A stretch of DNA of 32,863 nt from a virus. The stretch covers positions 1 to 32,863 of IMG/VR virus record IMGVR_UViG_3300009068_000104. One strand, written 5' to 3'. This document shows, in pieces, positions 13,488 through 21,568 of this stretch. The translations under genes and the position numbers were made by a program. Each line of letters opens with the position of its first letter. Within the stretch, counting starts at the first letter, position 1. The notes beneath the pieces were generated by a model. That model searched no databases. It was not told where the DNA came from and was given only the letters and a program-made list of their open reading frames with translations.

Positions 13488-13804
13488 TACATCCCTGGGA
13501 TTAAGAGCTTCGTTGTAGGCACAGAAACGATTCCACCAAACATGCTATTATACTGATTGATGAACTCTTGCACCGGCTTCATGGTTACTATAACATGGGC
13601 CTTGTGAATTGTAAAGTCTTTCTCTTCAGAGAATTCAACCCAAGGTGCGAAACCTACAGTTGGTGTCTTCGGATCAACCTTATTCGGCATTAGAACCACT
13701 CGAACAGGATTCTTGATTGAGATAACAGTATCAGTTTCCGCTGTTACTTCGGACATAAGTTCTTCACCTGAGATCAGGCGGATAAGTTTAAGGTTTGTAG
13801 CCAT
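13487..13804 (-). CDS. conserved T4-like protein next to DNA polymerase, 105 aa
   Basis: LKLIRLISGEELMSEV at the start, then IKNPVRVVLMP and a late VTMKPVQEFINQYNSM are features I recall from a conserved small protein of marine T4-like phages. It has an Sm-like beta pattern and no known function. It is soluble, without a signal or membrane segment. The start overlaps the upstream stop (TGATG). It sits directly before gene 43 in what looks like one operon. Confidence 0.8.
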   Translation of the reverse strand: MATNLKLIRLISGEELMSEVTAETDTVISIKNPVRVVLMPNKVDPKTPTVGFAPWVEFSEEKDFTIHKAHVIVTMKPVQEFINQYNSMFGGIVSVPTTKLLIPGM

Positions 13805-14010
13805 CAGTCTTGTAACTCCATCATATAGTCATAAACACCAACAGTAACCCACTTCTCAGGAATGAGAGTGACACGGCTACCAGATTCCGTGCTGTAGGTA
13901 TACTTGTTCTCATAGTCAATGATCTTTGCGATCCTTTCCCACTTACCATCAAAGGCTCTCTGCTTGAATTGTGTCTCAAGCACGTTAAGCCCATGTTCAT
14001 AGTTTTTCAT
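13804..14010 (-). CDS. small hypothetical protein, 68 aa
   Basis: The start at 14010 (MKNYEHGLNV) has AAAGG seven bases before it. An in-frame ATG at 14025 overlaps the upstream stop and is the alternative. The protein is mixed helix/strand, with no known motif. The stop overlaps the next start (TGATG). Confidence 0.7.
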   Translation of the reverse strand: MKNYEHGLNVLETQFKQRAFDGKWERIAKIIDYENKYTYSTESGSRVTLIPEKWVTVGVYDYMMELQD

Positions 14011-14021
14011 AAATGTACCTT

Positions 14022-14297
14022 TCATAGATCAATACCAAAATAGTTAGAGGTTGAGATTAGTTTGAAGTGATACTTTTCTAATCCTGCTTCAATGCAAGCA
14101 TCACAGATTATACCAGTTGGATAGATGTTTGTCAAGACCTCATAGATGTAACCATCAGCAATTGTTGAACCATAATTGCCGGCCAGATACTTCTTACCGT
14201 CACGTTCGAAAACATCAGTAGCACACTGAAAACCCTGTGTTTGATTGTCTTCAAAGAATGGTTGAAATTCTTTCTTGCAGTTGGTACAGATTACCAT
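14022..14297 (-). CDS. zinc-ribbon-like hypothetical protein
   Basis: Two CxxC pairs, CTNC near the N-terminus and CDAC about 70 residues later, suggest a four-Cys zinc site bringing the two ends of the 91-aa protein together. A third region, GFQCATDVFERDGKKYLAGN, lies between. The start is taken as ATG 14297, just after the upstream stop; 14309 is the alternative. It may bind nucleic acid or be purely structural; no specific family is recognised. A perfect promoter lies inside it. Confidence 0.7.
   Translation of the reverse strand: MVICTNCKKEFQPFFEDNQTQGFQCATDVFERDGKKYLAGNYGSTIADGYIYEVLTNIYPTGIICDACIEAGLEKYHFKLISTSNYFGIDL
14107..14135 (-). promoter_or_regulatory. perfect-consensus promoter ahead of the gene 43 operon
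   Basis: TTGACA (14135-14130), 17 bases, TATAAT (14112-14107) on the minus strand, inside the zinc-ribbon gene. It is placed to drive 14010, 13804 and the DNA polymerase. It shares the flank GAGGTCTTGACA with the promoter at 9438-9466. Confidence 0.7.
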
Positions 14298-14299
14298 CT

Positions 14300-14974
14300 T
14301 CAGTCCCATAGTGCGCGATAATATCTACCGAAAAGCTTAAACGCATTTGCCTTACGAGCATCGAACTTAGTATTCTCTTCGTGATACTTTTCCCAAGACA
14401 TAACATTTTCTGGCGAACCATCAAACGGGATACCATCTGATATCTTACGCGAATATGCACTAGGGCTTTCTGGCCCGTCAGGATCTTCGTTTGCTTCCTG
14501 ATAAAACGCCCAAATCATTTCGTCAAGAATCCAATCCCAACGAGCTTCATGTAGTTTATCAACACCACCGTAATTCTCTTCTTCTTCGGTTAACGGAGGC
14601 GCAGCAGCAGAACGCAAATGCTCAGGCACATCTTCATCGTCTACGAAAGGAGAACCATGCTTAGTTGCTTTCATCTGAACGAGCATAGGATGAATGATAA
14701 GCGATAGCGTATGATCCATCGACCATGTGTCATAGTGGTCAATACGAATCTTGATCTTGCGCTTTTTCTTCGACTCAACCCAATTGCAGAGATTAGAAAG
14801 CCAATTAACCTCAGCCAACCAATCACCAAACTTATCGTGAGCTTTGTAGTCCCAACGATCAAGACGAGGATCATCGTCAGCGAAGATACCGCGACGATCA
14901 ATCCAAAAGAAAATCTTATCAGCAATCTGATAAGGACCTGTCCAGTTTCTGTAGTGACCAATATAGACTTTCAT
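14300..14974 (-). CDS. conserved T4-like hypothetical, 224 aa
   Basis: MKVYIGHYRNWTGPYQIADK at the start and the block RIDHYDTWSMDHTLS followed by MKATKHGSPFVDDEDVPEHL belong to a protein I recall as strongly conserved in T4-like phages of marine and soil bacteria. The function is unknown. The many Trp and acidic residues and the conserved D/H cluster suggest an enzyme or a metal-binding protein. AGGG precedes the ATG; the start lies just after the upstream stop. Confidence 0.85.
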   Translation of the reverse strand: MKVYIGHYRNWTGPYQIADKIFFWIDRRGIFADDDPRLDRWDYKAHDKFGDWLAEVNWLSNLCNWVESKKKRKIKIRIDHYDTWSMDHTLSLIIHPMLVQMKATKHGSPFVDDEDVPEHLRSAAAPPLTEEEENYGGVDKLHEARWDWILDEMIWAFYQEANEDPDGPESPSAYSRKISDGIPFDGSPENVMSWEKYHEENTKFDARKANAFKLFGRYYRALWD

Positions 14975-14975
14975 C

Positions 14976-15185
14976 TTAGCACCCTTCGTTATTGTCTATA
15001 TCATCCAAAGCCATCATAGCATTGATAGAATCCATCAACGTCTTCTGAAGCCCAACTCTAGCAAAGACCTTGATAGCCTGCTCATCCATATCAACAATGA
15101 CAGTTGCAGTACCATCATCGTTAGAGATAACGTCATTCACGGTGATGAAACCACCTCCGAATGCGATAGGTTCATTCTCATTCAT
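14976..15185 (-). CDS. conserved small phage hypothetical, 69 aa
   Basis: The core DDGTATVIVDMDEQAIKVF followed by a helix resembles small proteins found beside the 224-aa gene in related phages. It is acidic and soluble. GAGG precedes the ATG at 15185. It is separated from tRNA-Gly by about 20 bases upstream. Confidence 0.75.
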   Translation of the reverse strand: MNENEPIAFGGGFITVNDVISNDDGTATVIVDMDEQAIKVFARVGLQKTLMDSINAMMALDDIDNNEGC

Positions 15186-15204
15186 AATATAACCTCACAT
15201 GTTT

Positions 15205-15279
15205 TGGAGCGGGCGACTGGATTCGAACCAGCGACGAACAGCTTGGAAGGCTGACACTCTACCCCTGAGTTACACCCGC
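15205..15279 (-). tRNA. tRNA-Gly (anticodon UCC)
   Basis: The acceptor GCGGGTG/CGCCCGC has one T:G. D-stem ACTC/GAGT, anticodon arm with loop CTTCCAA (anticodon TCC), variable TCGTC, and T-arm GCTGG-TTCGAAT-CCAGT complete the fold. Discriminator T and an encoded CCA (15205-15207) follow. Position 27:43 is a T:T mismatch. It lies seven bases after the upstream gene's stop, so it is probably cut from the mRNA. Confidence 0.94.
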
Positions 15280-15286
15280 AATTGTT

Positions 15287-15694
15287 TTACTTAGCCTTCT
15301 TGCCCTTCTTGGCCTTCTTGACTATCTCTTTGATCTCTTCTTTAACTTCTTTAATTTCCTCGACAACCACCTCGATCTTTTCTTCGACCTTGGCAGCTTC
15401 TATCTTGACTTCTTCAACAACTGGCTCAACAATAGCTTCGATCTTTGCTTCAGCTTCCATCGCCTTAACAAAGGCAGCCTCTGTCGTAGCATCGATATCA
15501 GCCTTGATATCTTCTCTTGCCTTATCGATAACTTCTTCGGCCTTAGCTTCAGTCTTGGCCACAATCTCTTCAACAGCCTTGACAGTCTCGGCCAAACCTT
15601 CAGGGTTTGTCATATCTTCCGTTGCAGGCCTCATCGCCTTTAAGACGTAATACCCAACGACGCCAAGTATCAATACACCAACAATAAATTCCAT
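15287..15694 (-). CDS. membrane-anchored Ala/Glu/Lys-rich helical protein
   Basis: Residues 3-19 (FIVGVLILGVVGYYVLK) form one membrane span. The remaining 115 residues are a single long charged helix with repeated EE/KK/AKAE patterns and a basic KKAKKGKKAK end. The expected picture is an inner-membrane anchor holding a long cytoplasmic rod. AAAGGAG precedes the ATG at 15694. No family is identified; low-complexity similarity to histone-like or apolipoprotein-like sequences would be misleading. Confidence 0.75.
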   Translation of the reverse strand: MEFIVGVLILGVVGYYVLKAMRPATEDMTNPEGLAETVKAVEEIVAKTEAKAEEVIDKAREDIKADIDATTEAAFVKAMEAEAKIEAIVEPVVEEVKIEAAKVEEKIEVVVEEIKEVKEEIKEIVKKAKKGKKAK

Positions 15695-15706
15695 TTCATT
15701 TCTCCT

Positions 15707-15940
15707 TTAGATCAATCTACTCAAACCATATAACTCAGGATAGATGCGTTCAAGTACAATGAGAGCATCTTTCTTTCTGCCGTTCCTGAAGTGCCATACA
15801 ACGTCTTCGATTTCTTGATCGAGATGGTCTTCTGACTTCTTCGTGATAAGATAACCACGACCTTCAAGTTCTTCGATAAGATCATCATCTTCGAAACTGT
15901 CAAGATCCTCTTCATCAACCCAGACTTCTTTGTACGGCAT
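15707..15940 (-). CDS. acidic hypothetical protein, 77 aa
   Basis: The start MPYKEVWVDEEDLDSFEDDD is strongly acidic, followed by a helical part with WHFRNGRKKDALIVLERIYP. GGAG precedes the ATG. It lies directly downstream of the sugar block, with a promoter-like sequence in the end of the epimerase gene. No family is recognised. Confidence 0.7.
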   Translation of the reverse strand: MPYKEVWVDEEDLDSFEDDDLIEELEGRGYLITKKSEDHLDQEIEDVVWHFRNGRKKDALIVLERIYPELYGLSRLI

Positions 15941-15944
15941 CCGT

Positions 15945-16892
15945 TTAGCTCCTCATTGACTTTATGATGGACACCATATCATGCTCTGGCTCAAATGTCA
16001 ATACCTCTTTCATACGAGTAACATCAGAAACCAAACGATCTACATCACCAGGTCTACGATCAAGGAACTCAAGGTCGAACTTTCGTCTTTCGATCTTAGA
16101 TATGGTGTCAATTACTTCCAGTACGGAATAACCACGCCCTGTTCCTATGTTGCAAACAATTCCTTTATCGTTCTTTTCCATATACTCATAGGTCTTGATG
16201 TGTGCCTTACAGATATCCACTACATGTATATAGTCGCGAACGGCCGTGCCATCTGGTGTATCGTAATCGTTGCCGTAGATTTTTGCCTCGTTTGACTCCA
16301 TAAGGATAGGAATCAGATGCGTCTCTGGATCATGCTCTTCGTATAAGTTAGCCTCTACATTACGGCCTGCTGCATTGAAGTATCGAAGAATGCCAACCTT
16401 CATCTTCTCATCTTTTGAAATATCAAGGAGTACGTCTTCTACCATGCTTTTGGTCTTCGCATAGATGCTTTTTGGATTCTTAGTCATATCTTCAGATAGT
16501 GGTACTTTACTAGGTCCATACACAGCACAAGTACTGGAGAAAATGAAATGCTTGGCTCTATGAAGCATCATATTTATCAATCTCAGAGAACCACCAACAT
16601 TGTTCCAGTAATACTTTCTCACCCACACCTCACCCTCTTCAACAGAAGATAGCGCAGCAAAATGAAATACACAATCGAAACCGATGTTATAATCCATCAA
16701 CATAGAAACATTGCTCATCGATAAGTCTATGGTATAGAAACGATCATATAGATGTTCAAGATGATCTTTTTGATCTTTATCAAGCCCAAAGATTATGCAA
16801 TCAGGATAGGCTTGGCGTAGTTCGTAGCACATATGGGAACCAATGTATCCATTGGCCCCCGTCACAAGAAATGTTTTAGGCATATGGCTCAT
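15945..16892 (-). CDS. UDP-glucose 4-epimerase-like (GalE family SDR)
   Basis: An NAD-dependent nucleotide-sugar epimerase. The Rossmann motif TGANGYIGSH (11-20), SSTCAVYG (119-126), catalytic Y144-x3-K148 and RYFNAAGRN are family marks, and the late RRPGDVDRLVSD is typical of GalE. At 315 aa it is a little short of the usual 330-340. The start is set at 16892, after AAGGA; ATG at 16883 is possible. It likely interconverts UDP-Glc and UDP-Gal (or the N-acetyl forms) to feed the glycosyltransferases upstream. It is the last gene of the sugar block. Confidence 0.88.
   Translation of the reverse strand: MSHMPKTFLVTGANGYIGSHMCYELRQAYPDCIIFGLDKDQKDHLEHLYDRFYTIDLSMSNVSMLMDYNIGFDCVFHFAALSSVEEGEVWVRKYYWNNVGGSLRLINMMLHRAKHFIFSSTCAVYGPSKVPLSEDMTKNPKSIYAKTKSMVEDVLLDISKDEKMKVGILRYFNAAGRNVEANLYEEHDPETHLIPILMESNEAKIYGNDYDTPDGTAVRDYIHVVDICKAHIKTYEYMEKNDKGIVCNIGTGRGYSVLEVIDTISKIERRKFDLEFLDRRPGDVDRLVSDVTRMKEVLTFEPEHDMVSIIKSMRS
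15973..16001 (-). promoter_or_regulatory. promoter-like sequence in the epimerase 3' end
   Basis: TTGACA (16001-15996), 17 bases, TATGGT (15978-15973) on the minus strand, just upstream of the 77-aa and membrane-anchored genes. The -10 is weak. Confidence 0.4.
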
Positions 16893-17676
16893 ACTTCCTT
16901 CTAGGCATGAATTCACAAGCTAAGTTAGATTGTGGCGGTGGTTGTTCTGCATTCTTCAGAGAAAGAATCTTAGCATCATCCTTACAGCAAATCCACATCT
17001 CATCACGAAGACGCCAAGTAAGTGTCTGCATGATAGGATGCCTTTGCAACTCACCTTTCCACCAGTCATCATTACGAATATCTGGAATGGTGCGGATGTA
17101 TTCAGACTTTGACCACCAATAGTTACCACTGAAATGCTTCATAGGCCAAGGTGCATAGTTAGCCGAGACTACATCGTGGTTCTCAAGTAATCTATTACAC
17201 TCCTGCCATCTTTCAACCACCGCCCACTCAAGAAACTTCCTCCAGTAAAAGTAGTTCTTGAACTCATTGAACTTACCTGCACGGAGATGCCTCTCATATG
17301 AGGTGACACCCTTGGCGTGCATATACAAGAAGTGAGCATCTTCACGGAGAGCATGGTCATAAATTAGTTGAAGTGTGGCATACTCGGTGATTGGGCGAGT
17401 GTTTCTGCCATATAGATCGGAGTCGAGAGAATGAAGATCATTGTCACCTTTGAAACGGTCTTCAAACTCTACGACTTCGATCTTGTTGCTCAAAGAACTT
17501 GCGAGGCCTTTTGCTAGAGCAACATTTGCTGGTTTACCTACAACTACAAGATAGAACTTCTCGGCCGCATCAATAAGCCCGTGGTCTTCACACATCTTAT
17601 ATTGCTCAAGAAGATAGTTAGACCATGCAGCATGTTCATCAGGGAGATAGAGATGATAGTAGATATACTTTTTCAT
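16876..17676 (-). CDS. putative glycosyltransferase, 266 aa
   Basis: The order FLYMHAKGVTSYERH, YFYWRKFLEWAVVERWQECNR and HFSGNYWWSKSEYIRTIPDI resembles phage and bacterial sugar transferases in capsule-type loci, with YMHAKGVT in the nucleotide-sugar site and SGNYWW in the acceptor region. No classical DxD is obvious, so the call is by resemblance and context. It overlaps the upstream methyltransferase (ATGA) and the downstream epimerase. Confidence 0.65.
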   Translation of the reverse strand: MKKYIYYHLYLPDEHAAWSNYLLEQYKMCEDHGLIDAAEKFYLVVVGKPANVALAKGLASSLSNKIEVVEFEDRFKGDNDLHSLDSDLYGRNTRPITEYATLQLIYDHALREDAHFLYMHAKGVTSYERHLRAGKFNEFKNYFYWRKFLEWAVVERWQECNRLLENHDVVSANYAPWPMKHFSGNYWWSKSEYIRTIPDIRNDDWWKGELQRHPIMQTLTWRLRDEMWICCKDDAKILSLKNAEQPPPQSNLACEFMPRRKYEPYA

Positions 17677-18896
17677 TCTCTAATCTCCACTTTGGGGAAG
17701 TAAGTGACATAACGATCAAACTCACTATGCTTGCTTGAACTGCGGGCAGTCTTAATCTTCTTCACAATCTCATCATAGAAATTCCATGCAAGCGGAACAA
17801 AACAGACGGTATCATCAAGCTCTTTCAACTTCTCGGATGAATAGATTGGAATGCTAGAGCCTGGTGTGAAACGACCTTGCTTCAACGGATTGTCATCGAT
17901 AATGAAATCGAGTTTGAGGCTAGAGTAGTTGAGCAATGTCATACCTTTTGCAGGTGCACCATAGCCAATACCATACCAACCAACTTCATTGCTGGTCATA
18001 CGACTAACTACTTCGACCAACTCTTTGACAACCGCATTACAGTAGTTGGCATACTTCACATAGGTCTCAGGCTGATATAGACCATTTGCAGTTTCATCTT
18101 CAAGCCTCTGTTCGATCAGACTACCTTTCAGGTCTTTCTTTGAGACGACGAAGATATAACTTGTGCCATGAATGGGCATAGTCGTTACGTCGATAAGATA
18201 TAAACCAGCACGTTCACAAAGCTTCTTCATTGACAATGTATTGAAGAAAGAGATGTGTTCATGATAGATGGTATCAAACTCATTATTCACAATCATATTA
18301 GCTTGTGAAGTCTGAATGAATAACAAACTATCCTCGTGCATCACCTTTGAGGCCGTCTTCAAGAAAGAAAGAGGATCGGCTGTATGTGCAAAGACATTCT
18401 GTGCAGTTATAACATCGAAACAGAATACTTTCTCGGCAAACTCATCATTAAAGTATTCACACGCCACCGAATGATTCTTATTTGATAGTTCATGAAGGTT
18501 CTTTGCAGGATCAACACCATAGGTATCATAACCCAGAATCTTGAAGTAGTCGAGCTGAGTACCATCATTGCAACCAACATCAAGCACAGTGTCCGATTCA
18601 GGTGCCATTTGATTGACATACCATGCGAAGTCTTCGAAATGCTTATGCCCTGTTTGAGTTGTGCCACTCACATAAAGATAATCTTCAAACATGAGTGAAG
18701 GATCAACAGCATGAGTAAGTTGTACATGATAACACTCTTCGCAGCGATTGATAGCCAGAGGAAACTCCGGCTGCCAATCATCTTTGTTTAGCTTATATGA
18801 ATTAGCCAGAGGCTGCCTCTTCAAATCAAGAACAAGCTTTAACTTGTTCGAACCACATGCAACACACTCGGTAAGCTTAGTGCAATCCGCTTTCAT
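17673..18896 (-). CDS. sugar C-methyltransferase-like protein
   Basis: Three parts typical of NDP-sugar C-methyltransferases (TylC3/NovU type) are visible. The first is an N-terminal zinc site, C11VAC14 with C52EEC55. The second is a SAM-binding core, VLDVGCNDGTQ (104-114), followed by YHEHISFFN. The third is a C-terminal domain with WYGIGYGAPAKGMTLLNY. The 407-aa length is normal. These enzymes methylate a 4-keto sugar, which fits the 4,6-dehydratase-like gene directly upstream. The start at 18896 has GGAG six bases before it; longer starts lack one. Confidence 0.88.
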   Translation of the reverse strand: MKADCTKLTECVACGSNKLKLVLDLKRQPLANSYKLNKDDWQPEFPLAINRCEECYHVQLTHAVDPSLMFEDYLYVSGTTQTGHKHFEDFAWYVNQMAPESDTVLDVGCNDGTQLDYFKILGYDTYGVDPAKNLHELSNKNHSVACEYFNDEFAEKVFCFDVITAQNVFAHTADPLSFLKTASKVMHEDSLLFIQTSQANMIVNNEFDTIYHEHISFFNTLSMKKLCERAGLYLIDVTTMPIHGTSYIFVVSKKDLKGSLIEQRLEDETANGLYQPETYVKYANYCNAVVKELVEVVSRMTSNEVGWYGIGYGAPAKGMTLLNYSSLKLDFIIDDNPLKQGRFTPGSSIPIYSSEKLKELDDTVCFVPLAWNFYDEIVKKIKTARSSSKHSEFDRYVTYFPKVEIRE

Positions 18897-18907
18897 AGTA
18901 TTCTCCA

Positions 18908-19939
18908 TTAGGCCAGCAACCAATGATTATGTTGCAGTGTCCAGTTCACAACTTCTTCAATGCGATCACGCAGACGCACACGGGGTTCCCAACCAAGGCT
19001 CTTCATATATTCACCACTCAGGCTATAACGAAGATCATGGCCAGGGCGAGACTTGTTAAAGTCAACGAGCTGATAGTTGAGATCCTTATTCATAACCTTA
19101 GAGATGATCTGAGCCAGCTCAAGGTTGTCAATCTCTTCATTGCCAACTACGTTGAACTTAGGGCACTTCGCACCACCATAATCAGGCATACTAAACTCGG
19201 ACTCATCGAGCTTTAGAATGTGCATAAGAGCATCAGCAACATCAGACACATGAACATAGAAACGAGAACCAGGTTGCCCTGTCACGATATCAGCATGAAC
19301 AGTAATCATCTCTCCGTCACGGATATTCTTGATGCACTTCGGCACATACTTCTCAGGATGCTGACGCTGCCCAAACACATTCATCGTATGGCAGATGTAG
19401 ACAGGCAGATTGTAAGTATTATGGAATGAAACAGCCAACTCTTCGCCGCCTGCCTTTGTAGCAGAGTAAGGATTGGTTGAGTTATATCGGGCGCGTTCAT
19501 CATAGAGAACACCCTTTGGTGCAGGACCAAATACTTCATCAGTAGAGAAGTAAACGAAACGCTCAAGGTTCTTACACTGACGAGCATAGTTGAGGATGTT
19601 ACAAGTACCCACAACATTGTCCTGCACAAACTCAAGAGGTGCAAGAATAGCACGGTCAACGTGAGACCCTGCGGCCAAATGCAACACATAATGACAATCG
19701 CCAATGTTGTTGAATGTGAGTGGATTGATTTCAGCCTTCAAATCATGGAAAACAAATCGAACACGCTTTCGCGTTTCAGCATCTTTTGTTTCCATGAGTT
19801 CGTGAAGACGATTGAGATTACCTGAGAAGTCAAGACGGTCAATCGTTACGATATCCCAGTCTGTACGTTCGAGCAACATTTCGATGACATGATGAGCGAT
19901 AAAACCGGCACCGCCCGTAACCAACACTTTCTTTTTCAT
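18908..19939 (-). CDS. dTDP-glucose 4,6-dehydratase-like enzyme
   Basis: An extended short-chain dehydrogenase. The nucleotide motif TGGAGFIAHH (8-17) has Ala in place of the last Gly. The catalytic triad region STDEVFG (132-138) carries the Thr-Asp-Glu typical of RmlB, and Y158SATK162 is the active Tyr/Lys. HTMNVFGQRQHPEKYVPKCI is also RmlB-like. It likely makes a 4-keto-6-deoxy sugar nucleotide. GAGGTAATT precedes the ATG. It feeds the adjacent C-methyltransferase; the exact nucleotide (dTDP, UDP, GDP or CDP) is uncertain. Confidence 0.87.
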   Translation of the reverse strand: MKKKVLVTGGAGFIAHHVIEMLLERTDWDIVTIDRLDFSGNLNRLHELMETKDAETRKRVRFVFHDLKAEINPLTFNNIGDCHYVLHLAAGSHVDRAILAPLEFVQDNVVGTCNILNYARQCKNLERFVYFSTDEVFGPAPKGVLYDERARYNSTNPYSATKAGGEELAVSFHNTYNLPVYICHTMNVFGQRQHPEKYVPKCIKNIRDGEMITVHADIVTGQPGSRFYVHVSDVADALMHILKLDESEFSMPDYGGAKCPKFNVVGNEEIDNLELAQIISKVMNKDLNYQLVDFNKSRPGHDLRYSLSGEYMKSLGWEPRVRLRDRIEEVVNWTLQHNHWLLA

Positions 19940-19941
19940 AA

Positions 19942-20688
19942 TTACCTCGCAAGTTCGAATGCTTTAAGAGTCACTTGAGAATCGACGAATTTCCAATTCT
20001 CTCTCTTATACTTATCACGCATGATCCGAGGGTACACCTCATAGATCATATGGTTCATTTCTTTCATAGCTTCATTCTGGTCATAGTATGAAGGTTTAAT
20101 GTGGTTCGGCGGATGATAGATAGATGCCGCATGGACTACATTAGCTGTACACTGTAGCACATCACAGAACACTTTGTCAATACCCCAACCAACAGTAAAG
20201 TCGAGTTCTTTGAAAAAATCTATGGCCTTGTGAAACATATCTTGACGGAAGAAGGTGCTACCCATTTCAACAAAGTTAGTTTCAGAACACACCCAAGCCT
20301 TGTTCTGTTTCAGGCAATCATAGATGATACCTGAACCTTCCATCATAGATAGCTGCCACAGTTTCGAGTCGATTGTCTTTGCAATATGAAGCCCAAGATT
20401 GAAAGACTGGATATCGGTGATCTGGTCATCATCGACACAACCAATATAGTCATACTTGGTAACATCGAAGAATTCAGGAATCTGCTTGATGATTTGCCAC
20501 TTATGCCCTTTCATTCGAAGGATATGATCGTATGAATTTGGCTCTGGTTCAAAGTCATTGTAGACTACGCAAAGCAACTCATAGTTACGCTCTCTCTTAT
20601 TGGTGAACCGCCAATGATTCTCCGCATCAAAGCGAGGATCAAACGTCATTGGAATACCAGTAGGAGTAATAATTAGATTCTTAGCCAT
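19942..20688 (-). CDS. putative glycosyltransferase (VDDDQ motif)
   Basis: The segment YDYIGCVDDDQITDI near residues 79-93 gives a DxD-type metal site as in GT-A glycosyltransferases. VGWGIDKVFCDVL further on looks like the acceptor/aspartate region seen in DUF707-type relatives. The 248-aa length fits a single GT domain without membrane segments. The start overlaps the GT10 gene by eight bases. The sugar and acceptor are unknown. Confidence 0.7.
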   Translation of the reverse strand: MAKNLIITPTGIPMTFDPRFDAENHWRFTNKRERNYELLCVVYNDFEPEPNSYDHILRMKGHKWQIIKQIPEFFDVTKYDYIGCVDDDQITDIQSFNLGLHIAKTIDSKLWQLSMMEGSGIIYDCLKQNKAWVCSETNFVEMGSTFFRQDMFHKAIDFFKELDFTVGWGIDKVFCDVLQCTANVVHAASIYHPPNHIKPSYYDQNEAMKEMNHMIYEVYPRIMRDKYKRENWKFVDSQVTLKAFELAR

Positions 20689-21568
20689 TCAAAACACCCT
20701 TATAGACATTCTTATCAAACCAATTCAGAAAGCGGTCCTTGTCAAAGAACTTGTTGACTTTCTGATAATCGGCAAACATGGGTTGCATATACATCTCTTC
20801 ATACAAATCAGGATGCTCATCAATCTCTTTGATAGCAGCAAAGAACGCATCATCGTCCTGATAATCATGCCAGTTGAGAAAGGCCTTCGTATTGAAATCG
20901 ACTTCAATAGTTGGGCTTCCCCAATAGATAGGAATGGTTTTAGCACATAGAGCATCATATAGCTTTTCTGTGGCGTAACCAGGATAGCTAGAGTTTTCGA
21001 AGCAGAGATTGAATCTGTGTTTGTTGAGGAATTGTAGTTTAGCTTGGACAGACTCTTCACCACGCGGTAAGATATAGCCTGTGTTATTATATAGAGGGCC
21101 TGCGGAAGCTACTGGCTTATACTCATTCAGTCTATGAAACCATTTATTACGCATAGCACATGCTTCATTCTTCACCACGAATGAGCAGAAGTCACTTGGT
21201 TGAAGAAGGTCGGCTGCGCTTCTATTAATAGTGCTTGTATTAGGTACATCTCTAAAGTGGTTATCATAGTCGTAGATGACATAGAGAGGTAACCGATAGT
21301 TCTGCCCGTCAAACTCAAAGTGGTCAATCGTGATTGAGTGATGACAACGATAATCCCACGGTCGAGCATTTTCACCCGTGTAGAATACTTTGATACAGTT
21401 CTTCGCATCATAGTTGATATTATCACCACCGAAGTTTTTGTCACCAAAGATTAGATAGTCTGGATTGTTGTCATCACGAACAATCTCATAACGCTCAGAC
21501 AAAACCTTGGTGAAGAAATTTTCAATACCACCGAACGTATCGGTGAAACCCAATCTCAATAACTTCAT
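20681..21568 (-). CDS. GT10 family fucosyltransferase-like enzyme
   Basis: The hallmark alpha-1,3-fucosyltransferase motif is present: CFENSSYPGYATEKLYDA (189-206) followed by TIPIYWGSP (211-219). Family members transfer L-fucose, or a similar L-sugar, from the GDP-sugar. The N-terminal acceptor domain has VFYTGENARPWDYRCHHSIT. At 295 aa it has no membrane anchor, as in bacterial enzymes. The start is the ATG at 21568 overlapping the epimerase stop; longer in-frame starts lie in that gene. The neighbouring GDP-mannose 3,5-epimerase could provide GDP-L-galactose as donor. Confidence 0.9.
   Translation of the reverse strand: MKLLRLGFTDTFGGIENFFTKVLSERYEIVRDDNNPDYLIFGDKNFGGDNINYDAKNCIKVFYTGENARPWDYRCHHSITIDHFEFDGQNYRLPLYVIYDYDNHFRDVPNTSTINRSAADLLQPSDFCSFVVKNEACAMRNKWFHRLNEYKPVASAGPLYNNTGYILPRGEESVQAKLQFLNKHRFNLCFENSSYPGYATEKLYDALCAKTIPIYWGSPTIEVDFNTKAFLNWHDYQDDDAFFAAIKEIDEHPDLYEEMYMQPMFADYQKVNKFFDKDRFLNWFDKNVYKGVLNG

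Noticed and set aside
20153-20182. TTGACA-N18-TACAGT inside a glycosyltransferase gene
   Set aside because: The spacing is off, the -10 is weak and it lies deep inside an operon; it is probably coincidental.
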